From assembly GCF_028369065.1 (NCBI RefSeq), contig NZ_JAQNDA010000010.1, positions 62,001 through 126,000 of the forward strand: 64,000 bases of DNA, written 5' to 3'. The number at the start of each line of letters is the position of its first letter. Position 1 is the stretch's first letter. The notes beneath the pieces were generated by a model. It was not told where the DNA came from. It was given only the letters and a program-made list of their open reading frames with translations, and did no database searches. Source of the DNA: Marinobacter sp. SS21 (GTDB lineage Bacteria > Pseudomonadota > Gammaproteobacteria > Pseudomonadales > Oleiphilaceae). Below, in pieces: positions 17,623 to 27,347 of the stretch. A program made the translations under genes and the position numbers.

Positions 17623-19314
17623 TCAACCCGCCGGCCCCACCTCACAGGCCAGCACCAGCGCCCAGAACTCGGAGAAATCATTCACCACCACGTCGGGCTT
17701 GTCCGGGTGCTTGTGGGTGCCGGGGAAAATTTTGTTCAACCAGGGCAGATCCCATTGCGCGCCATTGAAAAATACGGCGGTCATGCCCGCCCGTTTGGCC
17801 GCGATGATGTCGGTGGTGCTGTCGCCCACATACCAGATGCTGGGATCGGGCGAGTATTCCAGCTGCGCCGCCGCCAGCAGCAGCTGGTCAGGATGAGGCT
17901 TACGCAGCGGGGTGTCATCACCGCAGACGTAAGTGTCAAACAGGTGGCGCCAGCCGCTGCCCTCCACCGCCGCCAGTTCGTGCTCAAAAAATTCCCGGTC
18001 CCGGTTGGTGATCAGGCCGACCTGGATATCGAGACGACGCAGCGCTTCGAGCATCTCCCTGACCTTGGGTTCGAACGGTTTCACCGTGCCGAAGTGATTG
18101 CGGTAATGACGGTTGAAAGCCAGATGGGCGAGTTGCTTGGCGTCTTGATCTTCGCCGAACAGCACCTCGAAAATATCGGTCCGGGAGATCTTCCGGTCCG
18201 CCTTAACTTTGGGGTGGAGGGCGGCAAACTCTCGAACGTAGGCCACCAGACGGGCATCCTCCGGGGTTTTGCTGTCCTCTGGCATGACCATCCGCCCCAT
18301 CAGTTCCAGCTGATGGAACTCCGGCAGCATGTCATCCACGGCGTGATACATGGCGTCCAGGGTATCCACCAGGGTCGCATGCCAGTCGAACAAGACCACC
18401 GCGGGCCGAATCAGTTTCGCCACCGCCGGGTGCCAGTCGGATTCGATTCTGGGGGGCGGCGGTGTTGGCGGCGGATAGGCCGGTGGCCGCACCCCATCGA
18501 CCGTGGCCCGGAAGGCCTGCCGGTTGCTGTGGGCGGTGTCGCCAAGCAGGGTCATCAGATCATCAAAACTGTCCAGAATGGCATGGGGAGTATCGCGATA
18601 ACTGAACCAGCTCTCGACCCGGTCCTGCGCCCAGCAGGCGCCGTTATAGAACACCCGGGTAATGCCGGTTCGGGCCGCGGTGATCATGTCAACAAAACTG
18701 TCACCGACGTACCAGGCGGTTTCATCCGCCGGTAGCCCCAGTTTTTCCAATGCCTTGAGCATCACTTCCGGATCGGGCTTGTAGTGCACCACGTCATCGG
18801 CGCACACGGTGACATCAAACAGGTCTTGCCAACGGCCGCCGTCCACCGTCTGGATTTCGGTATCGAGGAATTCCCGGTTGCGGTTCGTGGCCACGGCCAG
18901 TTTGATGCCCAGACGCTTGCAGGCCATGAGGTACTCGAAAACGCCTTGCTGAAACGGCTTAACCTGGCCGAAGTACTTGCGATAGCAGTGGTTGTAAGCT
19001 TCATGGGCGATCAGCCGGGCGGCTTTGTCATCGCCGAAGATGGCGTTGAATATGTCGGTGCGCGATACCCGGCGTTCCGCCAGGATGCGGGGGTGCAGCC
19101 GGCGATAGACGCGGATAAAGCGCACCAGGCGGGCATCATCGGCGGTCCGGCACTTTTCCTCGGGCAATAGCCGCTCCACCAGCCCCAGTCCTTCCAGTTG
19201 CGGCAGCATGTCCTCCATGGCGCTGAACATGGCATCACTGGTATCCACCAGGGTGCCGTGCCAATCGAACATCAACACCTTGGGCGGCTGCAAGTCATCG
19301 GAAAATCGGGCCAT
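17623..19314 (-). CDS. Tandem double-domain HAD-superfamily protein with DxH catalytic motifs
   Basis: The 563-residue protein has two homologous HAD-hydrolase domains (about residues 10-265 and 303-555) joined by a proline-rich linker (PPAYPPPTPPPP, about 277-288). Both carry motif I as DWHGT (Asp17/His19) and DWHAT (Asp310/His312), so the usual second Asp of DxDxT is His in each. Motif II (ATNRNRE, ITNRDRE), the Lys motif (KPDP, KPHP) and motif IV (GDSFVD, GDSTTD) are intact. HAD enzymes are mostly phosphatases, with the +2 residue acting as acid/base, so substrate and chemistry may differ. GAGGGG precedes the ATG. No neighbour suggests the substrate. Confidence 0.85.
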   Translation of the reverse strand: MARFSDDLQPPKVLMFDWHGTLVDTSDAMFSAMEDMLPQLEGLGLVERLLPEEKCRTADDARLVRFIRVYRRLHPRILAERRVSRTDIFNAIFGDDKAARLIAHEAYNHCYRKYFGQVKPFQQGVFEYLMACKRLGIKLAVATNRNREFLDTEIQTVDGGRWQDLFDVTVCADDVVHYKPDPEVMLKALEKLGLPADETAWYVGDSFVDMITAARTGITRVFYNGACWAQDRVESWFSYRDTPHAILDSFDDLMTLLGDTAHSNRQAFRATVDGVRPPAYPPPTPPPPRIESDWHPAVAKLIRPAVVLFDWHATLVDTLDAMYHAVDDMLPEFHQLELMGRMVMPEDSKTPEDARLVAYVREFAALHPKVKADRKISRTDIFEVLFGEDQDAKQLAHLAFNRHYRNHFGTVKPFEPKVREMLEALRRLDIQVGLITNRDREFFEHELAAVEGSGWRHLFDTYVCGDDTPLRKPHPDQLLLAAAQLEYSPDPSIWYVGDSTTDIIAAKRAGMTAVFFNGAQWDLPWLNKIFPGTHKHPDKPDVVVNDFSEFWALVLACEVGPAG

Positions 19315-19415
19315 AGCATCCCCCTCAAGGTGCCGGTTGCAGCAACAGCTTCTATCCCCTAGTTAAACCCATGATGGGCGATTGCACAAAATGAGGGCAC
19401 CAAAGCGCCGTGCAT

Positions 19416-19447
19416 AAAAAAAGCAGACCAACGGATCGTCAGTCTGC
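19416..19447 (-). terminator. Intrinsic terminator of the PPC-repeat lipoprotein gene
   Basis: On the minus strand, GCAGAC (19447-19442) and GTCTGC (19428-19423) form a 6-bp stem, flanked by further A/T pairs, followed by seven T (19422-19416). It starts 30 bases after the stop at 19477. Confidence 0.85.
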
Positions 19448-19476
19448 CTTTTAGACCTCAGTATGTCCGAGGTGAC

Positions 19477-20502
19477 TTACAGCGGTGTTACCGTCAGGTT
19501 ATAGAGACCACGGTTCTCTTCGTAGCAACGGGCGGTCAGGGTGTAGACGCCAGCCTCCAGCCGCTCGGTGAGACGGGCGTTGTAGTTATCGCCGCCATCG
19601 TCGTCTTCGGCCACGTACCCTGCCGGGCCTTCCAGTGTCAGCATCGGATCCAGGCCATCGGCACGCATGTCGATCTGATACATCCCCGCCTCTTCGATGG
19701 TCAGGGTATAGACGTCAGGGCCACTGCGCATCCAACCAGCCACGTCGGCGGGAGCGGAGATCTCCCGTCCCTCGTCGATGTCGACGTTCAGAGCGGCAAT
19801 TTCAAGGGTGAACAGACCGCTGTTCTCTTCATAGGAACCGGCCTGGATCTGGTATTCGCCGGCCTCGAGAATGTCGCCAATGCGGGCGTTGTATTCGTCG
19901 CCGCCATCGTCATTTTCGACCTCGTAGCCGTTGGGACCGGTCATGACCATCAGGGTATCGAAGTCGTCGGAACGCAGGTCAATCTGATACGCGCCGGACT
20001 CGGGAATGGTGACGTTGAAAACAACGGCTTCGTCCTGCAACCAACCGGTGGCGGTACCAGGCGCCGTAAGGCTGCTGGAGAGTTCCAGGTCGATGGTGCT
20101 GGACGCAATACTGAACGGCCCATAGCTGCTGGCATCGACACCGCTGACCACCACCCTGTAGTCACCGCTCTCGGTGATTTTGTAGCGCAACGGCGAAGCC
20201 ACCGCGAGCATCTCGTCCTGCTCGTTATAGAGCGTCAACAGGCCATCGAGACTGCCATCCAGCTCAATCTCCAGCAGCGTGTCCGCGTCCAGTGCCATGG
20301 CGAAGGTCTGATAGCGGCTACCGTCCTTGCGGTTCAGTCCGCTCTGCGTGGTCAGTTCACCACGGGCGCGATCGCCCAGCGCAATCTCGGTCACACTTTG
20401 GCCGCCGGAGCCGGCGCCCATGGTTGACGGCATCATTTGACAGCCGGCCAGAAAAACGGTGGCCACCGAGCCTACGATCAGGGGTAACGTATTCTTTGTC
20501 AT
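19477..20502 (-). CDS. Lipoprotein with three PPC-like beta repeats
   Basis: The 341-residue protein has a lipoprotein signal (MTKNTLPLIVGSVATVFLAGC, lipobox LAGC). It then has three related beta-sandwich repeats (about residues 45-145, 150-245 and 250-341) like pre-peptidase C-terminal domains. Repeats 2 and 3 share VENDDGGDEYNARI / AEDDDGGDNYNARL, and end with EENSGLFTLEI / EENRGLYNLTV. The acidic DDGGD loops look like calcium-binding sites. PPC domains usually sit on secreted peptidases; here they stand alone, so the role is unclear. ATG 20502 precedes the lipoprotein signal; the frame continues upstream without one. A strong terminator follows. Confidence 0.8.
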   Translation of the reverse strand: MTKNTLPLIVGSVATVFLAGCQMMPSTMGAGSGGQSVTEIALGDRARGELTTQSGLNRKDGSRYQTFAMALDADTLLEIELDGSLDGLLTLYNEQDEMLAVASPLRYKITESGDYRVVVSGVDASSYGPFSIASSTIDLELSSSLTAPGTATGWLQDEAVVFNVTIPESGAYQIDLRSDDFDTLMVMTGPNGYEVENDDGGDEYNARIGDILEAGEYQIQAGSYEENSGLFTLEIAALNVDIDEGREISAPADVAGWMRSGPDVYTLTIEEAGMYQIDMRADGLDPMLTLEGPAGYVAEDDDGGDNYNARLTERLEAGVYTLTARCYEENRGLYNLTVTPL

Positions 20503-20724
20503 GAGGTAACCTTTAACATCCTTAGGTTGATCAATCACAGGACGCAAAGCCGCGTCCATTCCTTGAACACAGAGCAGTCTGTGTAACACGCAAATCATCT
20601 TAGCGCCAAATCAGCGCCTGGGAGTCTAAAATAATGCAAAACCGGCGAAAAAATCCTTAATTTTCGTGACCGTCACAGGCTCCCAGGGCCAACGCCGATG
20701 GCCACTCAAGTCCCGGTGGCAAAG

Positions 20725-21042
20725 TCAGTTCCGCTGCGGAGGCAACACCACCCACTCCGGTTCTTCGTACTCCCCCAGCCGCCGAATCTCGACGAACGGG
20801 GCCGCGCTGCGAATGATGTCGGCGACCCGTGGATCGTGCCGCGACTCCATGGCATCGCGGTCATGCTTGCTGTCCCAGTGGGCAATGGCGATCAACGCGT
20901 TGGGGTCGCCAATCTTGCGGTGCAGCTCGGTGCCACGGGCGCCGGGGGCCTGCTGAATGAGTTCAGACGCACGTACCCAGGCGTCAGCATACTCTTCGGC
21001 ACGGTGGCCGTCCTTAATTCGAATCTCGAAGATGTATTTCAT
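20725..21042 (-). CDS. Small dimeric alpha-beta barrel (ABM-like) protein
   Basis: The protein is 105 residues, with a ferredoxin-like fold pattern typical of antibiotic-biosynthesis-monooxygenase-like proteins: YIFEIRIKDGHRAEEYADAW, LIAIAHWDSKHDRDAM, and a terminal VEIRRLGEYEEPEW. The ATG at 21042 has a strong GGAGGGGGAGC ribosome site; the frame upstream lacks one. Substrate and function are unknown. The stop lies 222 bases before the start of the lipoprotein gene, and the start is about 50 bases after the CPBP stop, so cotranscription with the CPBP gene upstream is possible. Confidence 0.6.
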   Translation of the reverse strand: MKYIFEIRIKDGHRAEEYADAWVRASELIQQAPGARGTELHRKIGDPNALIAIAHWDSKHDRDAMESRHDPRVADIIRSAAPFVEIRRLGEYEEPEWVVLPPQRN

Positions 21043-21094
21043 GCTCCCCCTCCTGGCCCGACCAGGCTGACGTCTCTGGAAACCGCCGGCCAAG

Positions 21095-21928
21095 CTATTT
21101 GCTTAAAGGGTAGGTGAACAGCAACAGGTGCGACAGGTTCAGCCCCCAATGCACCAGCACCGCCCAGACCAGACGCCCCGTCCATAAGTAGGCCAGGCCG
21201 TAAACCAGCCCAGCCAGACAGGCCACCGCCACGTACTTCCAACCACCGGCCAGGTGCGCCAATCCGAAGGCACCGCTGGCAACGACCAGGGCGGTGATCC
21301 AGCCAAAACGAATTGCCAGCTGGCGTTGCAGCAGGCCCCGGAACAGCAGCTCTTCGGCCACGCAGGTATTGACGAGATTGATCACCGCGAACGTCCAGAA
21401 CCAGGGCGTCAGCGCCGGTTGCCAATGCACGAGGCCCATGGCGGCCGCCAGCGCCATGACGGCGGCCACGCCCGCCGCCAGCAAGACCGGCGCCAACCAG
21501 CGCGGAAACGGCCGCCGCAGCGCCATGCTCAGGCGAACCAGCGGCAACCAGCTCAACAACGACCACGCCACCCAGACCTTGTCGTGATTCAGGTACAGGT
21601 TGGTGGCGACGCTGCCCGACTTCAGGGTCTCCTGCTCGAGCAGCAGCAAACCGGAGTCACCAGGCACAGCGTGAAGCAGCAAGACCGCACTGGCGAAAAA
21701 CCAGCAAAGGTAGCGCAGGTTTCTCAGCCAGGGAGGGAGTGGTTGCCAAACCATCCAGGCGGTCAGCAGCAAGTAGCCAAAGCCAAAGCTGGAAAACTCC
21801 CAGGAGGTGTAGCCCACCAGCGGAGCGACCAGCAGCAGCGCCAGCGGCCCACCGTAATGCAGGCGAGGGTCGCGACTGAGCCCACAGGCAATCAGTGAAA
21901 CTGAATAGAACAGGCCGATGAACAGCAT
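21095..21928 (-). CDS. CPBP-family intramembrane glutamic protease
   Basis: The protein is about 277 residues, with around eight hydrophobic segments and the CPBP motifs EELLFRGLLQ (EExxxR, motif 1), FGLAHLAGG (motif 2) and VLVHWGLN (motif 3). Known members (CAAX prenyl protease/bacteriocin-processing family) cleave within or next to the membrane; a substrate is not evident. ATG 21928 is preferred; a GTG at 21961 would add 11 residues without a clear ribosome site. The 203-base gap to the next gene holds two similar stretches, AACCTCAGCGCC and AACCTTAGCGCC, near 21990 and 22010. Confidence 0.85.
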   Translation of the reverse strand: MLFIGLFYSVSLIACGLSRDPRLHYGGPLALLLVAPLVGYTSWEFSSFGFGYLLLTAWMVWQPLPPWLRNLRYLCWFFASAVLLLHAVPGDSGLLLLEQETLKSGSVATNLYLNHDKVWVAWSLLSWLPLVRLSMALRRPFPRWLAPVLLAAGVAAVMALAAAMGLVHWQPALTPWFWTFAVINLVNTCVAEELLFRGLLQRQLAIRFGWITALVVASGAFGLAHLAGGWKYVAVACLAGLVYGLAYLWTGRLVWAVLVHWGLNLSHLLLFTYPLSK

Positions 21929-22118
21929 ATTATTCCGGTGTTCCAAAATGTGACTGGGCACAACATCGCGAATCCAATATCAGTTTTCAACCTCAGCGCC
22001 GTTTTTTAACCTTAGCGCCATTATGAATCCCGCCGCAGTTTTTTGTGCCAACCTGGCTAATCGCTGTCTTTTTTGGCGAATCTTGTCCTAATCTAGCAAA
22101 CTAAAGGGGAACTCACTG

Positions 22119-22175
22119 ATGCCAAAAAACCGACCTGATTCTGCGAGCCACTCAGAGGCCCTCAATGAGCGATGA
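22119..22175 (+). CDS. Possible 18-codon leader ORF overlapping the sensor kinase start
   Basis: ATG 22119 follows a strong AAAGGGGA (22103-22110), encodes MPKNRPDSASHSEALNER and stops at TGA 22173-22175, eleven bases inside the kinase gene (start 22165). The kinase ATG itself has only a weak AGAGG. This layout is typical of translational coupling. Whether the peptide is made is unknown. Confidence 0.35.
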   Translation: MPKNRPDSASHSEALNER

Positions 22176-23640
22176 GCACTACCTCAAGCAGGAACTGAAC
22201 GCCCTGCTGAAATCCGACAACCGAATTTTCGAGTTCATTCAGCACGGTTCCCTGGACGGCCTGTGGTACTGGGATCTGGAAAATCCCGAGCAGGAGTGGA
22301 TGAGTGAGCGCTTCTGGACCACCCTTGGATTCGATCCCCAAGAAAAGCTGCACCTAGCCAGCGAATGGCAGGATCTCATCAACCAGGAAGACCTGGCTCT
22401 CGCGCTGGACAATTTCAGCAAGCACTGCGAAGACCCCAATCACCCCTATGACCAGATTGTCCGATACCGGCACAAGGACGGCTCCACGGTATGGGTGCGT
22501 TGCCGGGGCCTGGCCATTCGCGACAACCAGGGCCAGCCCGTCAGAATGTTGGGCGCTCACAGCAACGTCACTCAGATCATGCAATTGTCGGAACAGTACG
22601 AGTCACTGTTCGAGAACAGCCCAAACAGCTTGCTGGTTATTAACCAGCGTGGAAACCTGGTCAAAGTAAATGGCAAGGCACGGGTTCACCTGCAACTACC
22701 CGCGGATGTGTCCGCCCTCGATATCCGCCAGTTGATGGGCAACGCCAGCGCCCAGTGCGCATTGGACACGCTGAGACAAACTCACGAAGTGGACGACCCT
22801 GCGACACTGGAGACCCAGTCCGACCTAACGATGACCACGCTGGGGGGAGCACGGTTGGACATGCAGGTGAACATGAAACCCATCAAATTCGAAAGCCAGT
22901 GGATGCTGTTGATGTCCCTCGTCGATTTGACCATGCGCAAGCAAGTAGAGGCCTCCAAGGACAACCTGATCTCACTGATCAATCACGAACTGCGCACCCC
23001 CTTGACCGCCATCGTGGGGGCGATTGGGCTGGTCAGCAGCGAGCGTTACGGCGCGCTGCCCGAAGATGTCAGCAAGTTACTGCAAATGGCCAACCGCAAC
23101 TGTGACAAACTCCGTAAACTGGTCGATGACATCCTCAGTGTCGACAAGCTGGCCAGCACCAACGTTCCGCTCACGAAATCCGAAACGGACCTGGGGCAAA
23201 TCATCCAAGACACCGTCGCCGAGATTCAGGGCTTCGCCGACAGCCGCGCCGTCACCCTCGCCTTCCACCAACACAGCCATCCCGCGCAGGTCTATGCTGA
23301 CGGCTTTCGGCTCGGCCAGGTCATCACCAACCTGTTGTCCAATGCCATCAAGCATTCGCCTCAGAATGGGCAGATCACCATAACCCTGGCCCGTGACGGC
23401 GATCACTTCCGGGTCGGCGTGGAAGACAACGGCCCAGGCGTCTCGGAACGGTTTCGGCCGAAGCTGTTTGAGCGTTTTTCCCAAGACGATCTTCAGCCCA
23501 CCGATACCATCTCAGGTTCAGGTTTGGGCCTGCACATTTGCAAACTCATCATGGACCGACATCACGGCACCATCAATCACCGCAACACCGGACATGGGAG
23601 CCTGTTCGAATTCAGCCTGCCCATTGGCGAAGCCCACTAA
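22165..23640 (+). CDS. Cytoplasmic PAS-PAS sensor histidine kinase
   Basis: The 491-residue protein has two PAS regions (about 25-135, with DGLWYWDLENPEQEWMSERF, and about 150-260). A HisKA domain follows with LINHELRTPL (His274), then a HATPase domain with the N box (NLLSNAIKH), DNGPGV and SGSGLGLHI motifs. There is no transmembrane segment, so it probably senses an intracellular or diffusible signal. No response regulator is adjacent, making it an orphan kinase. It is convergent with the DUF1326 gene and overlaps it by 4 bases. An upstream mini-ORF may couple its translation. Confidence 0.9.
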   Translation: MSDEHYLKQELNALLKSDNRIFEFIQHGSLDGLWYWDLENPEQEWMSERFWTTLGFDPQEKLHLASEWQDLINQEDLALALDNFSKHCEDPNHPYDQIVRYRHKDGSTVWVRCRGLAIRDNQGQPVRMLGAHSNVTQIMQLSEQYESLFENSPNSLLVINQRGNLVKVNGKARVHLQLPADVSALDIRQLMGNASAQCALDTLRQTHEVDDPATLETQSDLTMTTLGGARLDMQVNMKPIKFESQWMLLMSLVDLTMRKQVEASKDNLISLINHELRTPLTAIVGAIGLVSSERYGALPEDVSKLLQMANRNCDKLRKLVDDILSVDKLASTNVPLTKSETDLGQIIQDTVAEIQGFADSRAVTLAFHQHSHPAQVYADGFRLGQVITNLLSNAIKHSPQNGQITITLARDGDHFRVGVEDNGPGVSERFRPKLFERFSQDDLQPTDTISGSGLGLHICKLIMDRHHGTINHRNTGHGSLFEFSLPIGEAH

Positions 23641-24257
23641 CCAACACAGCCCTGTTCCGTGAATCTGACCCGGGCCACAGCTCCGTAGCGGTCGGCGTAG
23701 CTCGCCAGCAAATCATCGTCCCGCCACCACCAGCGCCGGGTATTGGTCATCAACCCCTGCTTGTACTCAATACCGTGGGGCAAATGGAGTTCGGGCCGGA
23801 TAACACTACCGTCCGGGTAGCTGAGCAACTCGCTCTGTGCCTCACCAATGCCTTCGATGCTGACCGTTCCAACACCGTCATGGACATCAAACCGGATGGG
23901 CACAAACTTGCTGGGCAACCAGGTGGTGACCAGTTCTGCACCGAACAGACCAAATATACCTCCGCCCGCCTGCCCGGTCCCAATCGCAGTTAACGCTTGG
24001 CGTTGTTGCTCGCTGGCGGCCGCATCCACATACGCACAGGCCGTGCCTTCGCCATTCTCAATCGGGCCGGGGAACTTGTAGTAGAGAGCAAGCCGGGTAC
24101 CGTCAAGTGAGGTGGTCCCATACTGTCCCGTGAGGATGTTCCATACCCCCCACCCCATGCATCGCCCCTCGTTGGGTCGGGCATTGAAGTTACAGGGGCA
24201 ACCCCAGTCGCAATTACAGGCGGTGAAATAGTCCGCCTCGAAGTTCCACGCTGTCAT
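23637..24257 (-). CDS. DUF1326 family protein
   Basis: The 206-residue protein starts with the DUF1326 signature: FTACNCDWGCPCNFNARP, with four closely spaced cysteines that may bind metal or form disulphides, and CMGWGVWNI. Function is unknown. AGGAGGT precedes ATG 24257. Its 3' end overlaps the convergent kinase gene by 4 bases. It lies alone in its transcription unit. Confidence 0.82.
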   Translation of the reverse strand: MTAWNFEADYFTACNCDWGCPCNFNARPNEGRCMGWGVWNILTGQYGTTSLDGTRLALYYKFPGPIENGEGTACAYVDAAASEQQRQALTAIGTGQAGGGIFGLFGAELVTTWLPSKFVPIRFDVHDGVGTVSIEGIGEAQSELLSYPDGSVIRPELHLPHGIEYKQGLMTNTRRWWWRDDDLLASYADRYGAVARVRFTEQGCVG

Positions 24258-24332
24258 AACGGCACCTCCTGTGAGGGTGTCCCGATCCTACTGCGCACGT
24301 TTCCATCTTACGCCCTGGCCGTAACACGGTGA

Positions 24333-24374
24333 AGTGCCCACATAGGTGCCCAAATTGGTGCCCAAATCGGTGCC
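24333..24374. repeat. Four 12-base tandem repeats upstream of rtcB
   Basis: Units begin at about 24333, 24345, 24357 and 24369: AGTGCCCACATA, GGTGCCCAAATT, GGTGCCCAAATC and GGTGCCAGGATG. They lie in the 275-base gap between DUF1326 and rtcB, about 160 bases before the rtcB start. This could be an array of regulator sites or a simple slippage repeat. Confidence 0.6.
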
Positions 24375-24532
24375 AGGATGGAGTACTGTTACGTTAAGAG
24401 CTTCCGATCAACTCCGCTTCATCTCTGGCTCTGAACGACCAGAAGACCGCTCAAGCCTTCAAGATGCGCAGAGACCATTCGAATTTATTGACGGGCTCCC
24501 TGGCACAAATTCCGACGACAGAGGTGACTGCC

Positions 24533-25723
<1,191 letters not shown>

Positions 25724-25799
25724 ACAAAGCGGCACAGAGTCTGGCAACAGGCCCCAAGCCCCTGATACTATCGATGAATAACAGCAAAGGATTGGTTGC

Positions 25800-26402
25800 A
25801 TGACCCACAAGTCAGCCGATGTACAAACCGATTCAGCCCACCAAGAACAACGCAGACAACTGGTGGTCCAGGCCCGTGATATTGTTCGCAACCACGGCAT
25901 GGCCGCGCTGAACCTGCAAGCCCTGGCTGAGCAGGCTCACCTGCCCTTGGCGACCCTCGAGCCCCTGTTCGGCGACACCCCCGGCCTGATCCGGGCACTC
26001 TACGAAAGTTGGGTGGAAGAGTGGCAGCGAAGACTGATGGCCGCGCTTCCCGAAACCCCGCCGGAAGCCATGCTGCGCCAAGCTGCCTACATATACCGCG
26101 AGCTGGCCTGCTCTGATCGAGCGCTATTCCTGGCCGCCAGTACGCCGGTGGCGATCGAAGCGGACCTGTTCGGGATGCTCTCCAACTCCACGGCCTTCGA
26201 GATGTTTGCCAACTTCATCAAAGCCGGCATGGCCCAGCGCAAATTCCGCATTACCGCCGATCCCGACGCCACCGTTCGGACCCTATGGGCCGGCATCCAT
26301 GGCGCGGTACTGATCGAGATCTGCAGCGGCTACGACGAGCGGACCGGCAAGCGAAGGCTGGAGGAAGGAATCAGCCTACTGACCCGTGGTCTGCAACAGT
26401 GA
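25800..26402 (+). CDS. TetR/AcrR-family transcriptional regulator
   Basis: The 200-residue protein has an N-terminal helix-turn-helix (about residues 15-65, with MAALNLQALAEQAHLPLATLEPLFG) and a helical C-terminal domain. Ligand and targets are unknown. It lies 76 bases after rtcB and ends 6 bases before the convergent PAQR gene, so neither neighbour is clearly its target. Confidence 0.85.
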   Translation: MTHKSADVQTDSAHQEQRRQLVVQARDIVRNHGMAALNLQALAEQAHLPLATLEPLFGDTPGLIRALYESWVEEWQRRLMAALPETPPEAMLRQAAYIYRELACSDRALFLAASTPVAIEADLFGMLSNSTAFEMFANFIKAGMAQRKFRITADPDATVRTLWAGIHGAVLIEICSGYDERTGKRRLEEGISLLTRGLQQ

Positions 26403-26408
26403 CCGCGC

Positions 26409-27068
26409 CTATAGCACATCGACAAACACCGCAATGTAATGGCAGGTACTGCCTCCGAGCACAAACAGGTGCCAGACCGCATGCATGTACGGATACCGAT
26501 CCAGGATGAAGAACAGCACCCCGACCGAGTAGGACAACCCTCCGGCCACGATCATGATCAGGCCAAACTCGGAGAAGCTTGCCGCCAGCTCGCTGGCAGC
26601 TACCACGATGAGCCAGCCCATCACCAGGTAGTTGAACAGATGGGCGGTTGCGTAATGCCGGGATCTGAAGATCTTGAGCAAGATGCCGCCAATGGCCAGC
26701 AGCCAGATTACCGCAAACAGGCTCCAGCCCCAGGGACCACGTAGGTTGACCAGCAGGAACGGCGTGTAGGTACCGGCGATCAGCAGGTAGATGGAGCAGT
26801 GATCAATGACGTTCAGTACCGGTTTGGCTTTTTCGTGCTGGATGCCATGGTAGAGCGTCGAGGCGGTATAAAGAAGGAACAGGCAGCCGCCATAAATCGA
26901 CACGCCCACAATCTTCCAGGGGTCGCCATCCAGGCTTGCCAATGTCACCAGCAGCGTTGCCGCCGATAACGCCATCAAGGCACCGATACCGTGGGTAATC
27001 GAGTTGATCAGTTCCTCCGCGAACGTCTGCTCCCTCGCTGCGGATTGCATCATCGCTGATTCCGACAC
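26409..27068 (-). CDS. trhA: PAQR/hemolysin III family membrane protein (TrhA-like)
   Basis: The 219-residue protein has seven hydrophobic segments and the PAQR metal-site pattern: STLYHG, DHCSIYLLIAGTYTP and HAVWHLFVLGGSTCHY. The family includes bacterial TrhA, linked to membrane energetics and fluidity; the old name hemolysin III is not good evidence for haemolysis. GTG 27068 is preferred because AAGGAG lies 8 bases upstream; ATGs at codons 6 and 7 are alternatives. The 279-base gap downstream to the receptor gene stop (27069-27347) shows no gene. Confidence 0.85.
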   Translation of the reverse strand: MSESAMMQSAAREQTFAEELINSITHGIGALMALSAATLLVTLASLDGDPWKIVGVSIYGGCLFLLYTASTLYHGIQHEKAKPVLNVIDHCSIYLLIAGTYTPFLLVNLRGPWGWSLFAVIWLLAIGGILLKIFRSRHYATAHLFNYLVMGWLIVVAASELAASFSEFGLIMIVAGGLSYSVGVLFFILDRYPYMHAVWHLFVLGGSTCHYIAVFVDVL

Positions 27069-27347
27069 GAACGCTGCTCCTTCGACATTCCCTGAATGCC
27101 GTTGTCGATGGCTCGGTGAAGCCTGAGACGCCCATCTGGCGATGGCTTGGGACCGAAAATACGTCCGTTATACCCTGCTGCCATGTCAGTTTCATGATGG
27201 CGGTAGGTGCAATTGGTCAGTTTCAGGATCGCAGCCCGCCTCTGCATCGGCGGATTCCCCCCTGCGGCGCCCAAGCAGTCCCTCTGTGTTTACTATTGTA
27301 GCCGTGAAAAGATCCAGAGGCGTGTCGATGGAAACGTCGGCTGGTCT

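Noticed and set aside
17452..18735. Plus-strand frame of 427 codons opposite the HAD gene
   Set aside because: Antisense to the double HAD gene, which has all its motifs on the minus strand.
24333..24374. CRISPR or plasmid iterons
   Set aside because: Units are only 12 bases with no spacers, and no replication gene is near.
26409..27068. Haemolysin virulence factor
   Set aside because: The hemolysin III name is historical; the sequence is a PAQR-type seven-helix protein with no toxin evidence.
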